Shown in pieces: positions 1-9,467 of a stretch of 40,243 bases of DNA. Under the pieces are notes generated by a model that saw only the letters and a program-made list of their open reading frames with translations, was not told the origin of the DNA and ran no database searches. Source of the DNA: an uncultured Prevotellaceae bacterium (GTDB lineage: Bacteria > Bacteroidota > Bacteroidia > Bacteroidales > Muribaculaceae); the NCBI GenBank assembly GCA_947169265.1, contig CAMVPC010000026.1, forward strand, positions 1 through 40,243, in the 5' to 3' direction. The translations under genes were made by a program, and so were the position numbers. How positions within the stretch are numbered: position 1 is the stretch's first letter; every line of letters begins with the position of its first letter.

Positions 1-124
1 CTCGTCAAAATAGTCCAAAACTAATTGGCGTGTCCCATTGCGGAAAACAGGAAAAGAGAGCCTCCTTTTTCAGGCCATTTTCAGGTGGTCATTTTCAGAC
101 GGGTGACGTGGCGGGAGAATAACG

Positions 125-156
125 AAAGGGAGCGAGAGGCAATGCCTTCGCTCCCT
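125..156 (-). terminator. Terminator of the glycogen operon
   Basis: An inverted repeat with 8-bp arms (GGGAGCGA at 128-135, TCGCTCCC at 148-155) lies about 30 bases past the stop codon of the GH57 gene. Read on the minus strand it is followed by TTTCGTT. This fits an intrinsic terminator for the minus-strand glycogen operon. The T-run is short, so efficiency is uncertain. Confidence 0.6.
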
Positions 157-185
157 TGCCGCGATAGCGGTGTGCTATTGTGGGA

Positions 186-1628
186 TTAAGCCTTTTTCTT
201 GGCCGTTTTCTTAGCCGCGGGTTTCTTCTCGGCCGTTTTCTTGGCGGCCGTTTTCTTGGTCGGCGCTTTCTTGGGCTCGGGTTCGGGCTCGGGTTCGGGT
301 TGCACCGGCGCGAAGTCGCCGGTGGTGTCCTTGACGATGTTGTTGCGCATCATCTCCACCTCGCGGTTGAGCTCCTCAATTTCCTGCTCCTGGTTGCGGA
401 TGGTGAGCAACAGGGCGTTAAGTTCCTCGTTCTCGATTTCCATGGGGAACTGCTCGCGCACGCGAATCATGAAGTCGCTGAGCACGTTCATATAATTGGT
501 GAACGCCGAGTAGGGACTGTCGTAGGGGCTGTAGTGGGAGTGTACCGATCCGTCGGCACTGTGCTTGGTGCTCATGTAGAAGAAATGGTCGCTCGCTTGC
601 AGGTAGTACCAGTCTTGCTTGATGCGGCGGTCCTGGCACAGGCGCACGCGCTCGCCGATGCTGTAAATCTTGTGGACGGCCTCGTCTTGCAGGATGTTGC
701 CCATCCAGGCACTGGTGTCGCGTGCCTCGTCGGCCCACGAGATGGGGTGCATCACGGTGAGCTCGCTCACGGGTTTCATCTTGGCCACCACCTCGCCGGG
801 TGTCATGAACACGATACCTTGTTCGGCGGCAAAGCGCGGCAGGGCTTTCATGAACTCGAAAATACCGCTCTCGCGCGGCTGCAGCTCACCGAAGGTCTCG
901 AAGTTCATGAACAGGTTCACGAGCTGCTCCTCTTGCGGCAGGCTGGCAATCCACGAGATGTATTTGTCGGCGGTGAGGGGATAGGCCGCCCACTCGGGGT
1001 TACTGAATCGGAAGGCGATGTCGTCGCTCAGCTTCGAGTTCTTGAGCAGGACTTTGAGTTTGGGTGCCGAGGCCGCGTTGTAGAGGTAGTTGGGCGATTT
1101 CCAGCCCAAGATGTGCTTGGCCCCGTCGGTGATGGCTCCCTTGAAGCCCATGGAGTGGACCATGGCGGCGATGTCGTCGTCATAGATAAGCTCGGTGTTG
1201 CGGAACACCTTGGGCTTTTGGCCGAAGAGCTGGTAAATCTTGGCGTCGTGCGCCTTTACCTGCTCGACAAACTCGTCGGGGTCGATGAGCGAGGCCAGCG
1301 AGTGGGCGTAGGTCTCGCTGAGGAACTCAACACAGCCGGTATCGGCCAGCTCTTTCAAGGCGTCGATAAACTCGGGCACATATTGTTCCAGTTGCTCGAG
1401 GGCGGTGCCGCTAATCGAGAACGCCACCTTGAACTTTTTGCCGTTTTGCTTAATCATCTCCAGGAGCATGGCGGCTGCGGGCAGGTAGCTGCGTTGGGCG
1501 ATGCGGGTGATGATGTCATCGTTGGCAAAGTCATCGTAGTAGTAGTGGTCGTTACCAATGTCAAAGAAACGGTAATTCTTCAACCTGAACGGTTGGTGAA
1601 TTTGGAAATAGAAACAAATCGCTTTCAT
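186..1628 (-). CDS. GH57 alpha-amylase-like protein with Lys/Ala-rich tail
   Basis: This 480-residue protein belongs to glycoside hydrolase family 57 and probably acts on intracellular alpha-glucan (glycogen). Visible family motifs are HQPFR at residues 11-15, the nucleophile region EFLSETYAH (E105) and the fourth motif MNFETFGE at 241-248. In active GH57 amylases the fourth motif usually carries an Asp acid/base where this protein has Asn242. It may therefore belong to the amylase-like group lacking part of the catalytic pair. After the barrel come a coiled-coil-like helix (about 400-430), a Glu-Pro repeat and a Lys/Ala/Thr-rich basic tail resembling histone H1 tails. It is the last gene of a minus-strand operon behind the GT4 and debranching-enzyme genes, a grouping typical of Bacteroidales glycogen metabolism. 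No signal peptide is seen, so it should be cytoplasmic. Confidence 0.85.
   Translation of the reverse strand: MKAICFYFQIHQPFRLKNYRFFDIGNDHYYYDDFANDDIITRIAQRSYLPAAAMLLEMIKQNGKKFKVAFSISGTALEQLEQYVPEFIDALKELADTGCVEFLSETYAHSLASLIDPDEFVEQVKAHDAKIYQLFGQKPKVFRNTELIYDDDIAAMVHSMGFKGAITDGAKHILGWKSPNYLYNAASAPKLKVLLKNSKLSDDIAFRFSNPEWAAYPLTADKYISWIASLPQEEQLVNLFMNFETFGELQPRESGIFEFMKALPRFAAEQGIVFMTPGEVVAKMKPVSELTVMHPISWADEARDTSAWMGNILQDEAVHKIYSIGERVRLCQDRRIKQDWYYLQASDHFFYMSTKHSADGSVHSHYSPYDSPYSAFTNYMNVLSDFMIRVREQFPMEIENEELNALLLTIRNQEQEIEELNREVEMMRNNIVKDTTGDFAPVQPEPEPEPEPKKAPTKKTAAKKTAEKKPAAKKTAKKKA
273..301 (-). repeat. Six-base tandem repeat encoding Glu-Pro
   Basis: About five copies of GGGCTC/GGGTTC (plus strand) encode alternating Glu-Pro between the catalytic part and the basic tail of the GH57-family protein. 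Unit gain or loss would stay in frame and change only linker length. Confidence 0.7.
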
Positions 1629-1670
1629 TGTTATGTGAAGTTTTGGTTTTCGTGAAAATAGTGATGGGGG

Positions 1671-2924
1671 TTACATGAGACTGCGGTAGATGTTGATGAC
1701 CTTGGCGCCGGCCTTGTCCCACGTGATTTGGTTCACCTCGGCAAGACCCGCCTCGCGCAGCTGGCGGTACATGGCGGGATACTCGAGAATGGAGTAGATG
1801 GCGTCGGCGATAGCGTTGGTGTCCCAGTAGTCCACCTTGATGACGTTGTCGAGAATCTCGGCGCAACCGCTCTGTTTCGAAATGATGGAGGGCACACCCA
1901 TCTGCATGGCCTCGAGGGGCGAGATACCGAAAGGCTCACTCACGCTGGGCATGATATACACGTCGCTCGCCTTGAGCATCTCGTACACCTGTTTGCCTTT
2001 TAAGAAGCCCGTGAAGTGGAAACGGCCGGCGATGTGACGTCGCGCCGCCAGGCGAATCATCTTTTCCATCATGTCGCCGCTGCCGGCCATGACAAACTGC
2101 ACGTTGTTGATTTTCTGCAGCACCTGCCAGGCCGCCTCGACAAAGTATTCGGGACCTTTTTGCATGGTGATGCGTCCCAGGAAGGTCACTACCTTCTCAT
2201 GCTTGGGCGGCACCTCAAGGTTGAGCAGCTCGTCGCTCAGCGGCTCTACGGCGTTGTGCACCGTGGTGACCTTCTCGGCGGGGATGCCATACTTTTCGAT
2301 AACCGTTTGTCGCGTGAGGTTGCTCACGGTGATGATGTGGTCGGCGTTGAGCATACCGTCGCGCTCGATGTTGAACACTGTGGGATTGACGTTGCCGCGC
2401 GAGCGGTCAAAGTCGGTGGCGTGCACGTGAATCACCAACGGCTTGCCCGTCACCTGCTTGGCGTGGATGCCGGCCGGATAGGTGAGCCAGTCGTGGGAGT
2501 GAATCACGTCGCAGTCGATGGTGCGCGCTATCACGCCGGCCACTATCGAGTAGTTGTTGATTTCCTCAAGCAGGTTGTCGGGGTAGCGTCCCGAGAACTC
2601 GATGCATCCCAGGTCGTTGGTACTCATGTAGTTGAAGTCGCTGTAGATGTGGTCGCGAAGCCGGTAATACAGCTCGGGAGACATCACCTTACCAATCCTC
2701 GATTCCACATAGTCGCGTTGCACGTCGCGCCACGCGACGGGCGTGCAGTTGGCGCCGATAATGTGGGCAAATTCCTTGGGCTCGTCGCCCCATGGCTTGG
2801 GAATGACAAAGGTGATGTCCATGTCACCGCATTGCGCCATGCCCTTGGTCAAGCCAAAGCTCGCGGTGCCAAGTCCTCCCAGGATGTGAGGAGGGAACTC
2901 CCAGCCAAACATTAAAGCTTTCAT
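1671..2924 (-). CDS. GT4 glycosyltransferase, glycogen synthase-like
   Basis: This 417-residue protein has the two Rossmann halves of a GT-B glycosyltransferase. The N-terminal MKALMFGWEFPPHILGG loop is typical of glycogen/starch synthase-like GT4 enzymes that bind a sugar nucleotide. Further motifs are HSHDWLTYPAG, then FLGRITMQKGPEYFVEAA and, near the C-terminus, SVSEPFGISPLEAMQMG, the E-x7-E donor-site motif of the GT4 family. The ATG at 2924 was chosen because the glycine-rich loop starts there. An in-frame upstream extension would overlap the preceding gene and is rich in Arg and unlike the family. It lies between the debranching enzyme and the GH57 gene, with 62 and 42 base gaps, so the three are probably co-transcribed. 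It probably elongates glycogen in the cytoplasm. Confidence 0.88.
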   Translation of the reverse strand: MKALMFGWEFPPHILGGLGTASFGLTKGMAQCGDMDITFVIPKPWGDEPKEFAHIIGANCTPVAWRDVQRDYVESRIGKVMSPELYYRLRDHIYSDFNYMSTNDLGCIEFSGRYPDNLLEEINNYSIVAGVIARTIDCDVIHSHDWLTYPAGIHAKQVTGKPLVIHVHATDFDRSRGNVNPTVFNIERDGMLNADHIITVSNLTRQTVIEKYGIPAEKVTTVHNAVEPLSDELLNLEVPPKHEKVVTFLGRITMQKGPEYFVEAAWQVLQKINNVQFVMAGSGDMMEKMIRLAARRHIAGRFHFTGFLKGKQVYEMLKASDVYIMPSVSEPFGISPLEAMQMGVPSIISKQSGCAEILDNVIKVDYWDTNAIADAIYSILEYPAMYRQLREAGLAEVNQITWDKAGAKVINIYRSLM

Positions 2925-2986
2925 AATTCCAGGTTTATGTTTTTTTGTTTGATATTCAATTAATTCGTGTGAAATGGCGTGTGCGG

Positions 2987-4942
2987 TTATTTGTCGATGA
3001 AGCCAATGTTCTTGAACAGGCGCAGCACGCGCAGGATGCCGCCCACGTTCACGGCGTAGCTCACGGCGCCACGCCCGATGAAAGGCGGGTTGCCATCGTA
3101 GAGCTCGCTGAGTGAGCCTATGCACCCTTGCGACATTTCGTCCTCAAAGCCTATCATCATGCGCTCGATGAAGTTGGCGCCGTTGAGCCCGAAGACCTTG
3201 ATATAGGCATCGGTATAGAAGCCCATGAGCCACGGGCGCGCCGAGCCGGCGAAATAAGCCTCCTCGCGCTCCTCGGGATTGCCCAGGTAATAAGGCTTGT
3301 AGCCCCAGCTCTTTGGGCTGAGGGTGCGCAGACCCTTGGGGGTGAGCAATTCGCGGGTGACCACGTCGAGCACGCCCTTGCGCTGCCGGCGGTCGAGCGG
3401 CGAGTAGTCGAGTCCGGCGGCGATAATCATGTTGGGGCGCACGCTGGGGTCGGCATAAGTGCCTGTCACGTAGTCGAAGAGATAGCCGTAGTCGTTGAGG
3501 AAAGTGTCGACAAAGGCGGGTTTCGCCTTGTCGGCGATTTCGCGGCATGCAGTCACGAAGTCTTGCTCGGCTTCAACGTCCTCAAACATCTCCTGGGCAA
3601 ATCGCAGCGCATTGTACCACAGCGCGTTGAATTCCACGAGGAATCCTGTGCGCGGAATCATTGGCGAGCCGTCGGGCTTGGTCGAGCACATCCACGACAT
3701 GGGGCGTTGTGTGCCGTCGGTCGACACCAGGCCGTTGTCTTCAAGGCGCAGGTTGACGTGCTTGCCCTGAATGATATATTCGAGCAACTCTTTCACCAAT
3801 GAGCCGTAGCGCTCGCGCGCCTCGGCGATGCCGGCGTCTTTGGCATAGTGCTGAATCGACCAGATGGCCCACAATGGCACGTCGGGCAAGTCGAGGCCCT
3901 TGAGGTGACGGTCGAGCTTGCCCTCGCGCAGATAGCGCTCGAAGGCTGTCTTGGCCGTACCCATGATGCGCTCGAAGTCGGGCCGGTGATGGTTGCTGAT
4001 GGTGCAACCCGGCAGGGCGATAAACTCGTCGCGGGCGCGAATCTTGAACCACGGGTATCCGGCCAGGATATAGTGGCCGTCGGCATTGGTGAGATAGAAT
4101 TGCTTGGAACTGTTCTTAAGGCAGTTATAGAAACTGGTGCGCGGCGTGCGCGGCGCGATTTCGTCTTCATACATCTTGGTGAGGCTGCGCGTGTTCACCT
4201 CGCTCACACCGGCGCTGAAGATGATGCTTTCGCCCTTGCGAATGTCAATCTCGAAGTAGCCGGGCACATAGAGGTCCTCGGTGTAAGGGATGCCGCGTTC
4301 CTTGTCCTTGATGTATTCTATGCTCTTGTACCAGTGAGGGTCGAAGACGAAGCGGGGCTTATGGTTCATCTGCATGTAAAGGGTGGGGTAGCCCTGGTAC
4401 ATACAGGTGGCGATGCCGTTAGCCACTTCGTGGTATTCGCGGCTGGCCACGCTGTTCTCCATGCACAGGTCGTTGGCGTTGCGGAACGCCAGGAACGGCC
4501 TGAACTGCAACGTGGTCTTGCTGTGGGCGTCGACCAGCGTGTAGCGAATGAGAATGCGGTTCTCGTTGGTGATGAATATCTTCTCTCGCTTGAGAATCAC
4601 ACCGCCCACGCGGAACGTGTGCCGGGGCACGCGCTCGCAGTCATACTCGCGGATGTACTTGTGGCCGTTAGGGCTATACACGCCGCCCTGATAGCGGTGC
4701 AAGCCCAAGTTGAAAGGCGCGCCGTGCTGGATGACGGTCTCGTCGAGCGTCGAGAGCAGCACGTGGCTGTTGTCGTCCATCTCGGGAATGGGAATCACGA
4801 GCAGTCCGTGTTGCTTGCGCGTGTTGCAGCCCACTATCGTGGAGCAGTGATAGGCACCTGACTGGTTGGTGCGCAGCATCTCCATGGTGAGCGACTGCTC
4901 CAAGTTAATCATCAGGTTTTTATCAAATTTTAAGTAACTCAT
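2987..4942 (-). CDS. Glycogen debranching enzyme (amylo-alpha-1,6-glucosidase, GH133-like)
   Basis: This 651-residue protein matches the bacterial glycogen debranching family. The N-terminal beta-sandwich contains the GCNTRKQHGLLV segment (about residues 38-50), and the C-terminal alpha/alpha barrel carries FLVEFNALWYNAL (about 430-443). It would remove alpha-1,6 branch stubs from glycogen. The segment that in many relatives reads TWMDA reads SWMCS here (residues 416-420). That may be a lineage difference or may affect catalysis. It is the first gene of the operon with the GT4 and GH57 genes, behind a well-formed promoter at 5000-5030. No signal peptide is seen. Confidence 0.88.
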   Translation of the reverse strand: MSYLKFDKNLMINLEQSLTMEMLRTNQSGAYHCSTIVGCNTRKQHGLLVIPIPEMDDNSHVLLSTLDETVIQHGAPFNLGLHRYQGGVYSPNGHKYIREYDCERVPRHTFRVGGVILKREKIFITNENRILIRYTLVDAHSKTTLQFRPFLAFRNANDLCMENSVASREYHEVANGIATCMYQGYPTLYMQMNHKPRFVFDPHWYKSIEYIKDKERGIPYTEDLYVPGYFEIDIRKGESIIFSAGVSEVNTRSLTKMYEDEIAPRTPRTSFYNCLKNSSKQFYLTNADGHYILAGYPWFKIRARDEFIALPGCTISNHHRPDFERIMGTAKTAFERYLREGKLDRHLKGLDLPDVPLWAIWSIQHYAKDAGIAEARERYGSLVKELLEYIIQGKHVNLRLEDNGLVSTDGTQRPMSWMCSTKPDGSPMIPRTGFLVEFNALWYNALRFAQEMFEDVEAEQDFVTACREIADKAKPAFVDTFLNDYGYLFDYVTGTYADPSVRPNMIIAAGLDYSPLDRRQRKGVLDVVTRELLTPKGLRTLSPKSWGYKPYYLGNPEEREEAYFAGSARPWLMGFYTDAYIKVFGLNGANFIERMMIGFEDEMSQGCIGSLSELYDGNPPFIGRGAVSYAVNVGGILRVLRLFKNIGFIDK

Positions 4943-4999
4943 TATGGTAACAAAAGTTATAGAGGTTATTGTTATTTTGTATGTTCATGTTTTAATCCA

Positions 5000-5030
5000 C
5001 GAAGTTAACACATTTTTTTGATATTGCAAA
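5000..5030 (-). promoter_or_regulatory. Promoter of the glycogen operon
   Basis: On the minus strand TTTG (5030-5027) is followed after 19 bases by TAACTTCG (5007-5000), one mismatch from the Bacteroidetes -33/-7 pattern TTTG...TAnnTTTG. Transcription would begin near 4993, about 50 bases before the debranching-enzyme start. Confidence 0.6.
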
Positions 5031-5034
5031 ATAT

Positions 5035-5064
5035 ATGCCCCCGTTTTTTCGAAAACAGGGGCAT
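5035..5064 (-). terminator. uvrA terminator hairpin
   Basis: ATGCCCC and GGGGCAT arms flank a T-run/CG/A-run core, forming a long hairpin about 45 bases past the uvrA stop codon. Its A/T core makes it partly symmetrical. A TATATTTTG stretch follows on the minus strand. It separates uvrA from the glycogen operon promoter just downstream. Confidence 0.65.
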
Positions 5065-5109
5065 GACTTGCTGTTTTTGGGTAAGGGTCGCTTGGGGCGC
5101 CTTGACATG

Positions 5110-7911
5110 TTACGCCTCTTTGAGGTTGAGCTTGGGGCGCAGGAAGCGGGCGGTGTGGCTCGCGGGGCAGGCGGCGATTTGCTCAGGGGTGCCGCAGGCG
5201 ACAAGGTTGCCGCCCTCGTTGCCGCCCTCGGGCCCGAGGTCGATGATGTGGTCGGCACACTTGATGACGTCTACGTTATGCTCGATGATGACGATGGTGT
5301 GGCCGCGCTCGAGTAGCATGTCGAAGGCGTGCAGCAACGTGTTGATGTCGTGGAAGTGGAGGCCCGTGGTGGGCTCGTCAAAGATAAACATGGTGTGCTC
5401 CTTCTTGTCGCCGGCAAGGTAGTAAGCGAGCTTCACGCGCTGGTTCTCGCCGCCGCTCAGTGTCGACGACGACTGGCCCAGCTTGATGTAGCCCAGGCCC
5501 ACGTCCTGCAGCGGCTTGAGGCGTGCCACGATGCGTCGCTCGGCGGGCTTGTCGACGGCCGCGAAAAACTCGATGGCCTGGTTGACGGTCATGTCAAGCA
5601 CGTCGTAGATGTTTTTGCCGCGGTAAGTCACCTCAAGGGCGTTGTGACTGAAACGCTTGCCGTGGCAGGTGTCGCAGGTGAGCGTGATGTCGGCCATGAA
5701 TTGCATCTCGATGGTGATTTTGCCCTCGCCCTTACATTCCTCGCAGCGGCCGCCGGGAGAGTTGAACGAGAAGAACCCCGGCCCGTAGCCCAGCTGGCGC
5801 GCCAACTGCTGCTGCGCGAAGAGTGCGCGAATTTCGTCGAAGGCCTTGAGGTAGGTAGCCGGGTTACTGCGCGTGGACTTGCCTATGGAGCCTTGGTCGA
5901 CAAACTCGATGCCGCCCAGCAGTTTCAGGTCGCCGTCGAGGCCGGTGTGGGTGCCGGGCGCGTCGCCGCCCATGCCATAGTAGCGGGCCAGACCCCGGTA
6001 AAGGATGTCGTTGACCAGCGTGCTCTTGCCGCTGCCGCTCACGCCCGTGACAACGGTCATCACGCCCAGCGGGAACTTGACGTCGAAGCCCTTGAGATTG
6101 TGCTGCGACGCGCCGTGCACCTCAATGTAGTTGTTCCACTTGCGGCGTTGACGGGGCAGCGCGATGGCCAGCTCACCGGTGAGGTAACGCAGCGTGTAGC
6201 TCGACGTGGCCGTCGCGAGCCCGTCGGGCGGTCCCTGGTACACTACTTGTCCGCCCAGGCGCCCGGCTTCGGGCCCGATGTCGATGAGGTAGTCGCTGGC
6301 ACGCATGATTTCCTCCTCGTGCTCGACCACGATAACCGTGTTGCCCGCGTCGCGCAGCTTCTTGAGCACACCTATCAGGCGATGGGTGTTGCGCGGATGA
6401 AGGCCTATGCTGGGCTCGTCGAGGATATAGGCCGAGCCCACAAGGGCACTGCCCAGCGATGTGGCCAGGTTGATGCGTTGGCTCTCACCGCCGCTCAGCG
6501 TGCCGCTCAGGCGGTCGAGGGTAAGGTAGCCCAGGCCCACCTCAATGAGGTAGTCAAGGCGGGTGTTGATTTCGGCCAGCAGGCGCCGCGCCACGGCGGC
6601 CTGTGTTTCGTCGAGGGTGAGCCCGGCAAACCACTGCCTGAGCTTGTCGACGGGCATGTTGACGATGTCGCCAATGTTTTTGTCGCCCACTTTGACCCAC
6701 GACGCCTCTTTCTTGAGACGCGAGCCGTGACATGTGGGACACACAGTCTTGCCGCGGTAACGCGCGAGCATGACGCGATACTGGATATTGTAGGACTTGC
6801 TTTGCAGCCACTCGAAAAAACCGTCGATGCCGTGCCAGCCCTCGCAGCCGTGCCACAGCACGTCTTTTTCTTCTTGCGTGAGCTGGTAGTAAGGGCGGTG
6901 AATGGGAAAGCCCACGCGCGACGCCACGTGGATAAATTCACGCTTGACCTCGCTCATGACGGGCCCGCGCCAGCACATGACGGCGTCGTCGTAGACCGAC
7001 AGCGACTTGTCGGGTACCACCAGGTCTTCGTCGACGCCCACCACATTGCCGAACCCCTCACACGTGGGGCAGGCGCCAATGGGGTTGTTGAAATTGAACA
7101 TGAGACTCGATGGCTCCTCGAAGGTGATGCCGTCGGCCTCGAAGCGCTTCGAGAACGACCGCCGTTCGATGTGGCCGTCGGGACCGTACACCACCACTTG
7201 GCACTCGTCGCGCCCCTCGTAGAACGCTGTCGCCAGCGAGTCGCGCAACCTCATCTCGTAGTCGTGGTTCTCAGTGACCATCAGGCGGTCGATGAGTAGG
7301 CAATAGTCGTCGGTGGTGATTTCCAAATGATTGTCGATGGCCGTGAGAATGTCAATGAACTCACCATGATGCTCAAGGCGCGAGAAGCCTTCCTTGCGCA
7401 GCACGTCAAGATGGTCGGCGGTGGTGCGACCCTCGGGCACGACGATGGGCGACGTGATGGCCACGCGCGTGCCGGCCGCCAGCGTGTGCAGGTAGCGCGA
7501 CACATCGTCGCTGGTGTGCTTTTTCACCTCTTGACCGCTCACCGGCGAGTAGGTTTTTCCCACGCGAGCGAAAAGCAGCCGCAGGTAGTCGTAAATCTCG
7601 GTTGAGGTGCCCACGGTGCTGCGCGAGTTGCGGTTGTTCACCTTTTGCTCGATGGCGATAGCGGGCGGCAGGCCACGGATGAAGTCGCAGTCAGGCTTCG
7701 TCATGCGGCCCAAGAACTGGCGAGCGTAGGACGAGAGGCTCTCGACGTAGCGGCGTTGTCCTTCGGCATATAGCGTGTCGAACGCGAGCGACGATTTTCC
7801 CGAGCCTGACAAACCGGTGATTACCACCATCTTGCCACGTGGAATGGTGACATCGATGCCCTTGAGATTGTTCACGCGTGCCCCTCTCACTTCAATGTTG
7901 TTGCTTGCCAT
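5110..7911 (-). CDS. uvrA: Excinuclease ABC subunit A (UvrA)
   Basis: This 933-residue ATPase recognises DNA damage in nucleotide excision repair, acting with UvrB and UvrC. It has two ABC modules. The first has Walker A GLSGSGKS at 33-40 and signature LSGGESQR near 472. The second has Walker A GVSGSGKS near 622 and signature LSGGENQR near 818, followed by DEPTTGLHF. Zinc-finger cysteines are visible in [22 protein letters not shown] (near 720) and CDTCHGKR. The ATG at 7911 ([10 protein letters not shown]) fits the family, and longer in-frame starts would run across the promoter. The sequence resembles the Bacteroidetes-type UvrA; Bacteroidetes often carry more than one uvrA, so this may be one of several paralogues. 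It is transcribed alone and divergently from bamD. Confidence 0.95.
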   Translation of the reverse strand: MASNNIEVRGARVNNLKGIDVTIPRGKMVVITGLSGSGKSSLAFDTLYAEGQRRYVESLSSYARQFLGRMTKPDCDFIRGLPPAIAIEQKVNNRNSRSTVGTSTEIYDYLRLLFARVGKTYSPVSGQEVKKHTSDDVSRYLHTLAAGTRVAITSPIVVPEGRTTADHLDVLRKEGFSRLEHHGEFIDILTAIDNHLEITTDDYCLLIDRLMVTENHDYEMRLRDSLATAFYEGRDECQVVVYGPDGHIERRSFSKRFEADGITFEEPSSLMFNFNNPIGACPTCEGFGNVVGVDEDLVVPDKSLSVYDDAVMCWRGPVMSEVKREFIHVASRVGFPIHRPYYQLTQEEKDVLWHGCEGWHGIDGFFEWLQSKSYNIQYRVMLARYRGKTVCPTCHGSRLKKEASWVKVGDKNIGDIVNMPVDKLRQWFAGLTLDETQAAVARRLLAEINTRLDYLIEVGLGYLTLDRLSGTLSGGESQRINLATSLGSALVGSAYILDEPSIGLHPRNTHRLIGVLKKLRDAGNTVIVVEHEEEIMRASDYLIDIGPEAGRLGGQVVYQGPPDGLATATSSYTLRYLTGELAIALPRQRRKWNNYIEVHGASQHNLKGFDVKFPLGVMTVVTGVSGSGKSTLVNDILYRGLARYYGMGGDAPGTHTGLDGDLKLLGGIEFVDQGSIGKSTRSNPATYLKAFDEIRALFAQQQLARQLGYGPGFFSFNSPGGRCEECKGEGKITIEMQFMADITLTCDTCHGKRFSHNALEVTYRGKNIYDVLDMTVNQAIEFFAAVDKPAERRIVARLKPLQDVGLGYIKLGQSSSTLSGGENQRVKLAYYLAGDKKEHTMFIFDEPTTGLHFHDINTLLHAFDMLLERGHTIVIIEHNVDVIKCADHIIDLGPEGGNEGGNLVACGTPEQIAACPASHTARFLRPKLNLKEA

Positions 7912-7938
7912 ATCTTGAATCGTGCGATAAAATTTTCG

Positions 7939-7970
7939 CAAATTTACAACTTTTCTCTTGCCCCGCCAAA
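7939..7970 (-). promoter_or_regulatory. uvrA promoter
   Basis: On the minus strand TTTG (7970-7967), a 20-base spacer and TAAATTTG (7946-7939) match the Bacteroidetes promoter pattern exactly. The predicted start near 7932 gives a leader of about 20 bases before uvrA. Confidence 0.7.
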
Positions 7971-8012
7971 TGTTCACGGCCTTGCGCGTAAACATTTTTT
8001 AGTGCGAAAATT

Positions 8013-8043
8013 ATTGCGGTGTGGGGAATTATGTGTAAATTTG
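8013..8043 (+). promoter_or_regulatory. bamD promoter
   Basis: ATTG (8013-8016), a 19-base spacer and TAAATTTG (8036-8043) match the Bacteroidetes promoter pattern. Transcription should begin near 8050, shortly before the bamD ATG at 8074. It is back to back with the uvrA promoter. Confidence 0.65.
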
Positions 8044-8073
8044 CAGGCTTAAAACGAAAAAACAAGCAACCGA

Positions 8074-8877
8074 ATGAAGCGAATTGCCTATATATTGCTC
8101 GTGGCTATGGTCGCCCTCACGTCGTGTGGCGAGTACAACAAAGTGCTCAAAAGCAAGGACTATAACGTGCGATATGCCTACGCCAAGAAGGCTTTTGAGC
8201 AAAAGAAATATGCCCAGGCCTACACTATTCTCGCCGACCTCGTGCCCGTGTTCCGTGGCAGCGACAAGGCCGAGGAATGTCTTTATCTGCTGGCCTTGAG
8301 CTACTACGAGAACAAGGATTACCTCAACAGCGGCGCCTATTTCAAGCAGTATTACACCCAGTATCCTAAAGGACAGTTCACCGAGCTGGCCCGCTACTAT
8401 TCGGGCTACGGGTATTACCTCGACTCGCCCGACCCGCAACTCGACCAAACCATCACGCTTAAGGGCATCGAAGAGTTGCAGGCTTTCCTCGACTACTTCC
8501 CCAAGAGCGACAAGGTGGCCATCGCCCAGAGCGCCATTTTCGAGCTGCAGGACAAGCTGGTGCTCAAGGAATATGAGAACGCGTTGCTCTACTACAACCT
8601 GGGCAATTACATGGGCAACAACTATGAGGCAGCGGTTATCACGGCAAAGAACGCTATCAAGGACTATCCTTACAGCAAGTATAAGGAAAAACTCGAGATG
8701 CTCATTCTCAAGGCCCGCTTCAAGGAAGCGCAGCAAAGTGTGGATGAAAAGAAAGAGGAGCGTTTTCGCACCGTCATCGACGAGTACTACGCTTTCATCA
8801 ACGATTATCCCGAGAGCGAAAGCCGCCGCGAGGCCGACAATATCTTCAAGATCGCATCGCGTCACGTGCGCGAATAA
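8074..8877 (+). CDS. bamD: Outer membrane assembly lipoprotein BamD
   Basis: This 267-residue lipoprotein is the TPR subunit of the BAM complex that folds beta-barrel proteins into the outer membrane. The signal peptide ends in a lipobox LTSC, giving a lipidated Cys at about residue 18. The mature protein is a string of TPR-like helical pairs (for example ARYYSGYGYYLDS and the SAIFELQDKL region) of the length expected for BamD. A gene for RNA polymerase omega follows at 8946 on the same strand, a pairing often seen in Bacteroidales and supporting the assignment. Confidence 0.9.
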   Translation: MKRIAYILLVAMVALTSCGEYNKVLKSKDYNVRYAYAKKAFEQKKYAQAYTILADLVPVFRGSDKAEECLYLLALSYYENKDYLNSGAYFKQYYTQYPKGQFTELARYYSGYGYYLDSPDPQLDQTITLKGIEELQAFLDYFPKSDKVAIAQSAIFELQDKLVLKEYENALLYYNLGNYMGNNYEAAVITAKNAIKDYPYSKYKEKLEMLILKARFKEAQQSVDEKKEERFRTVIDEYYAFINDYPESESRREADNIFKIASRHVRE

Positions 8878-8945
8878 CGATCTGGAATCACTTCCCGGCG
8901 AATAAGCAGTTAACAAAAAACCATCATATAATATTATAGCTACAA

Positions 8946-9287
8946 ATGGATTACAAAAGAAGCAATGCGCCCCTGTCGACCACCGTTCACGACCTGATCG
9001 ACCTGGCAAAGCCCACCGGCAATATCTATGAGACGGTGTGCATCATCGGCAAGCGTGCCAATCAAATCTCGGCCGAAATGAAGGAAGACCTCGAGAAAAA
9101 ACTCAAGGAATTCGCCACAATGAACGACAACCTTGAGGAAATCAACGAGAACCGAGAGCAAATCGAGATTTCCAAGTACTACGAGAAGCTGCCCAAGCCC
9201 ACCCTCATCGCCACCAAGGAATATGAGGACGGGAAGTTGGCTTTCCGCAATGTGGCCAAGGAAAAGGACTCTTTTAACAACATTTGA
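8946..9287 (+). CDS. rpoZ: RNA polymerase omega subunit, Bacteroidetes type
   Basis: This 113-residue protein resembles the Bacteroidetes omega/Rpb6-like subunit, which helps assemble RNA polymerase around the beta-prime subunit. The helical N-terminal half has the typical sequence from TGNIYETVCIIGKRANQIS onward, and an acidic helical middle section follows. Position directly after bamD agrees with this. The sequence is divergent from proteobacterial RpoZ, so the call rests on the Bacteroidetes version. Confidence 0.75.
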   Translation: MDYKRSNAPLSTTVHDLIDLAKPTGNIYETVCIIGKRANQISAEMKEDLEKKLKEFATMNDNLEEINENREQIEISKYYEKLPKPTLIATKEYEDGKLAFRNVAKEKDSFNNI

Positions 9288-9401
9288 GACCCGGTCCCTT
9301 GCTGGGCCCCGCGGCCCGCAATCAAGCACGAAATGGCCCCGAAACATACCTTATTAGTGATTTCGTGGAAATTTGGTGCTTTTCGTTTTTAAAAACATTG
9401 A

Positions 9402-9418
9402 GCAAGTTATCTACTTGC
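9402..9418. repeat. Short inverted repeat before the PASTA gene
   Basis: GCAAGT and ACTTGC flank five bases about 50 bases upstream of the PASTA gene, in the 180-base gap after the omega gene. It could be an operator or chance. The rest of the gap shows a weak GC-rich hairpin near 9300-9325 and nothing else clear. Confidence 0.3.
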
Positions 9419-9467
9419 GAAAGGCAAATAAATTATCACATCACCGCCACTCATCTCTCATTGCATC

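Noticed and set aside
60-100. Three copies of TTTTCAG near the left edge
   Set aside because: Spacing is uneven (11 and 14 bases) and the units are short; probably chance.
180-1655. Long plus-strand frame opposite the GH57 gene
   Set aside because: It is a low-complexity shadow of the minus-strand gene caused by high GC; similar long antisense frames lie opposite uvrA, alaS, the M3 gene and others.
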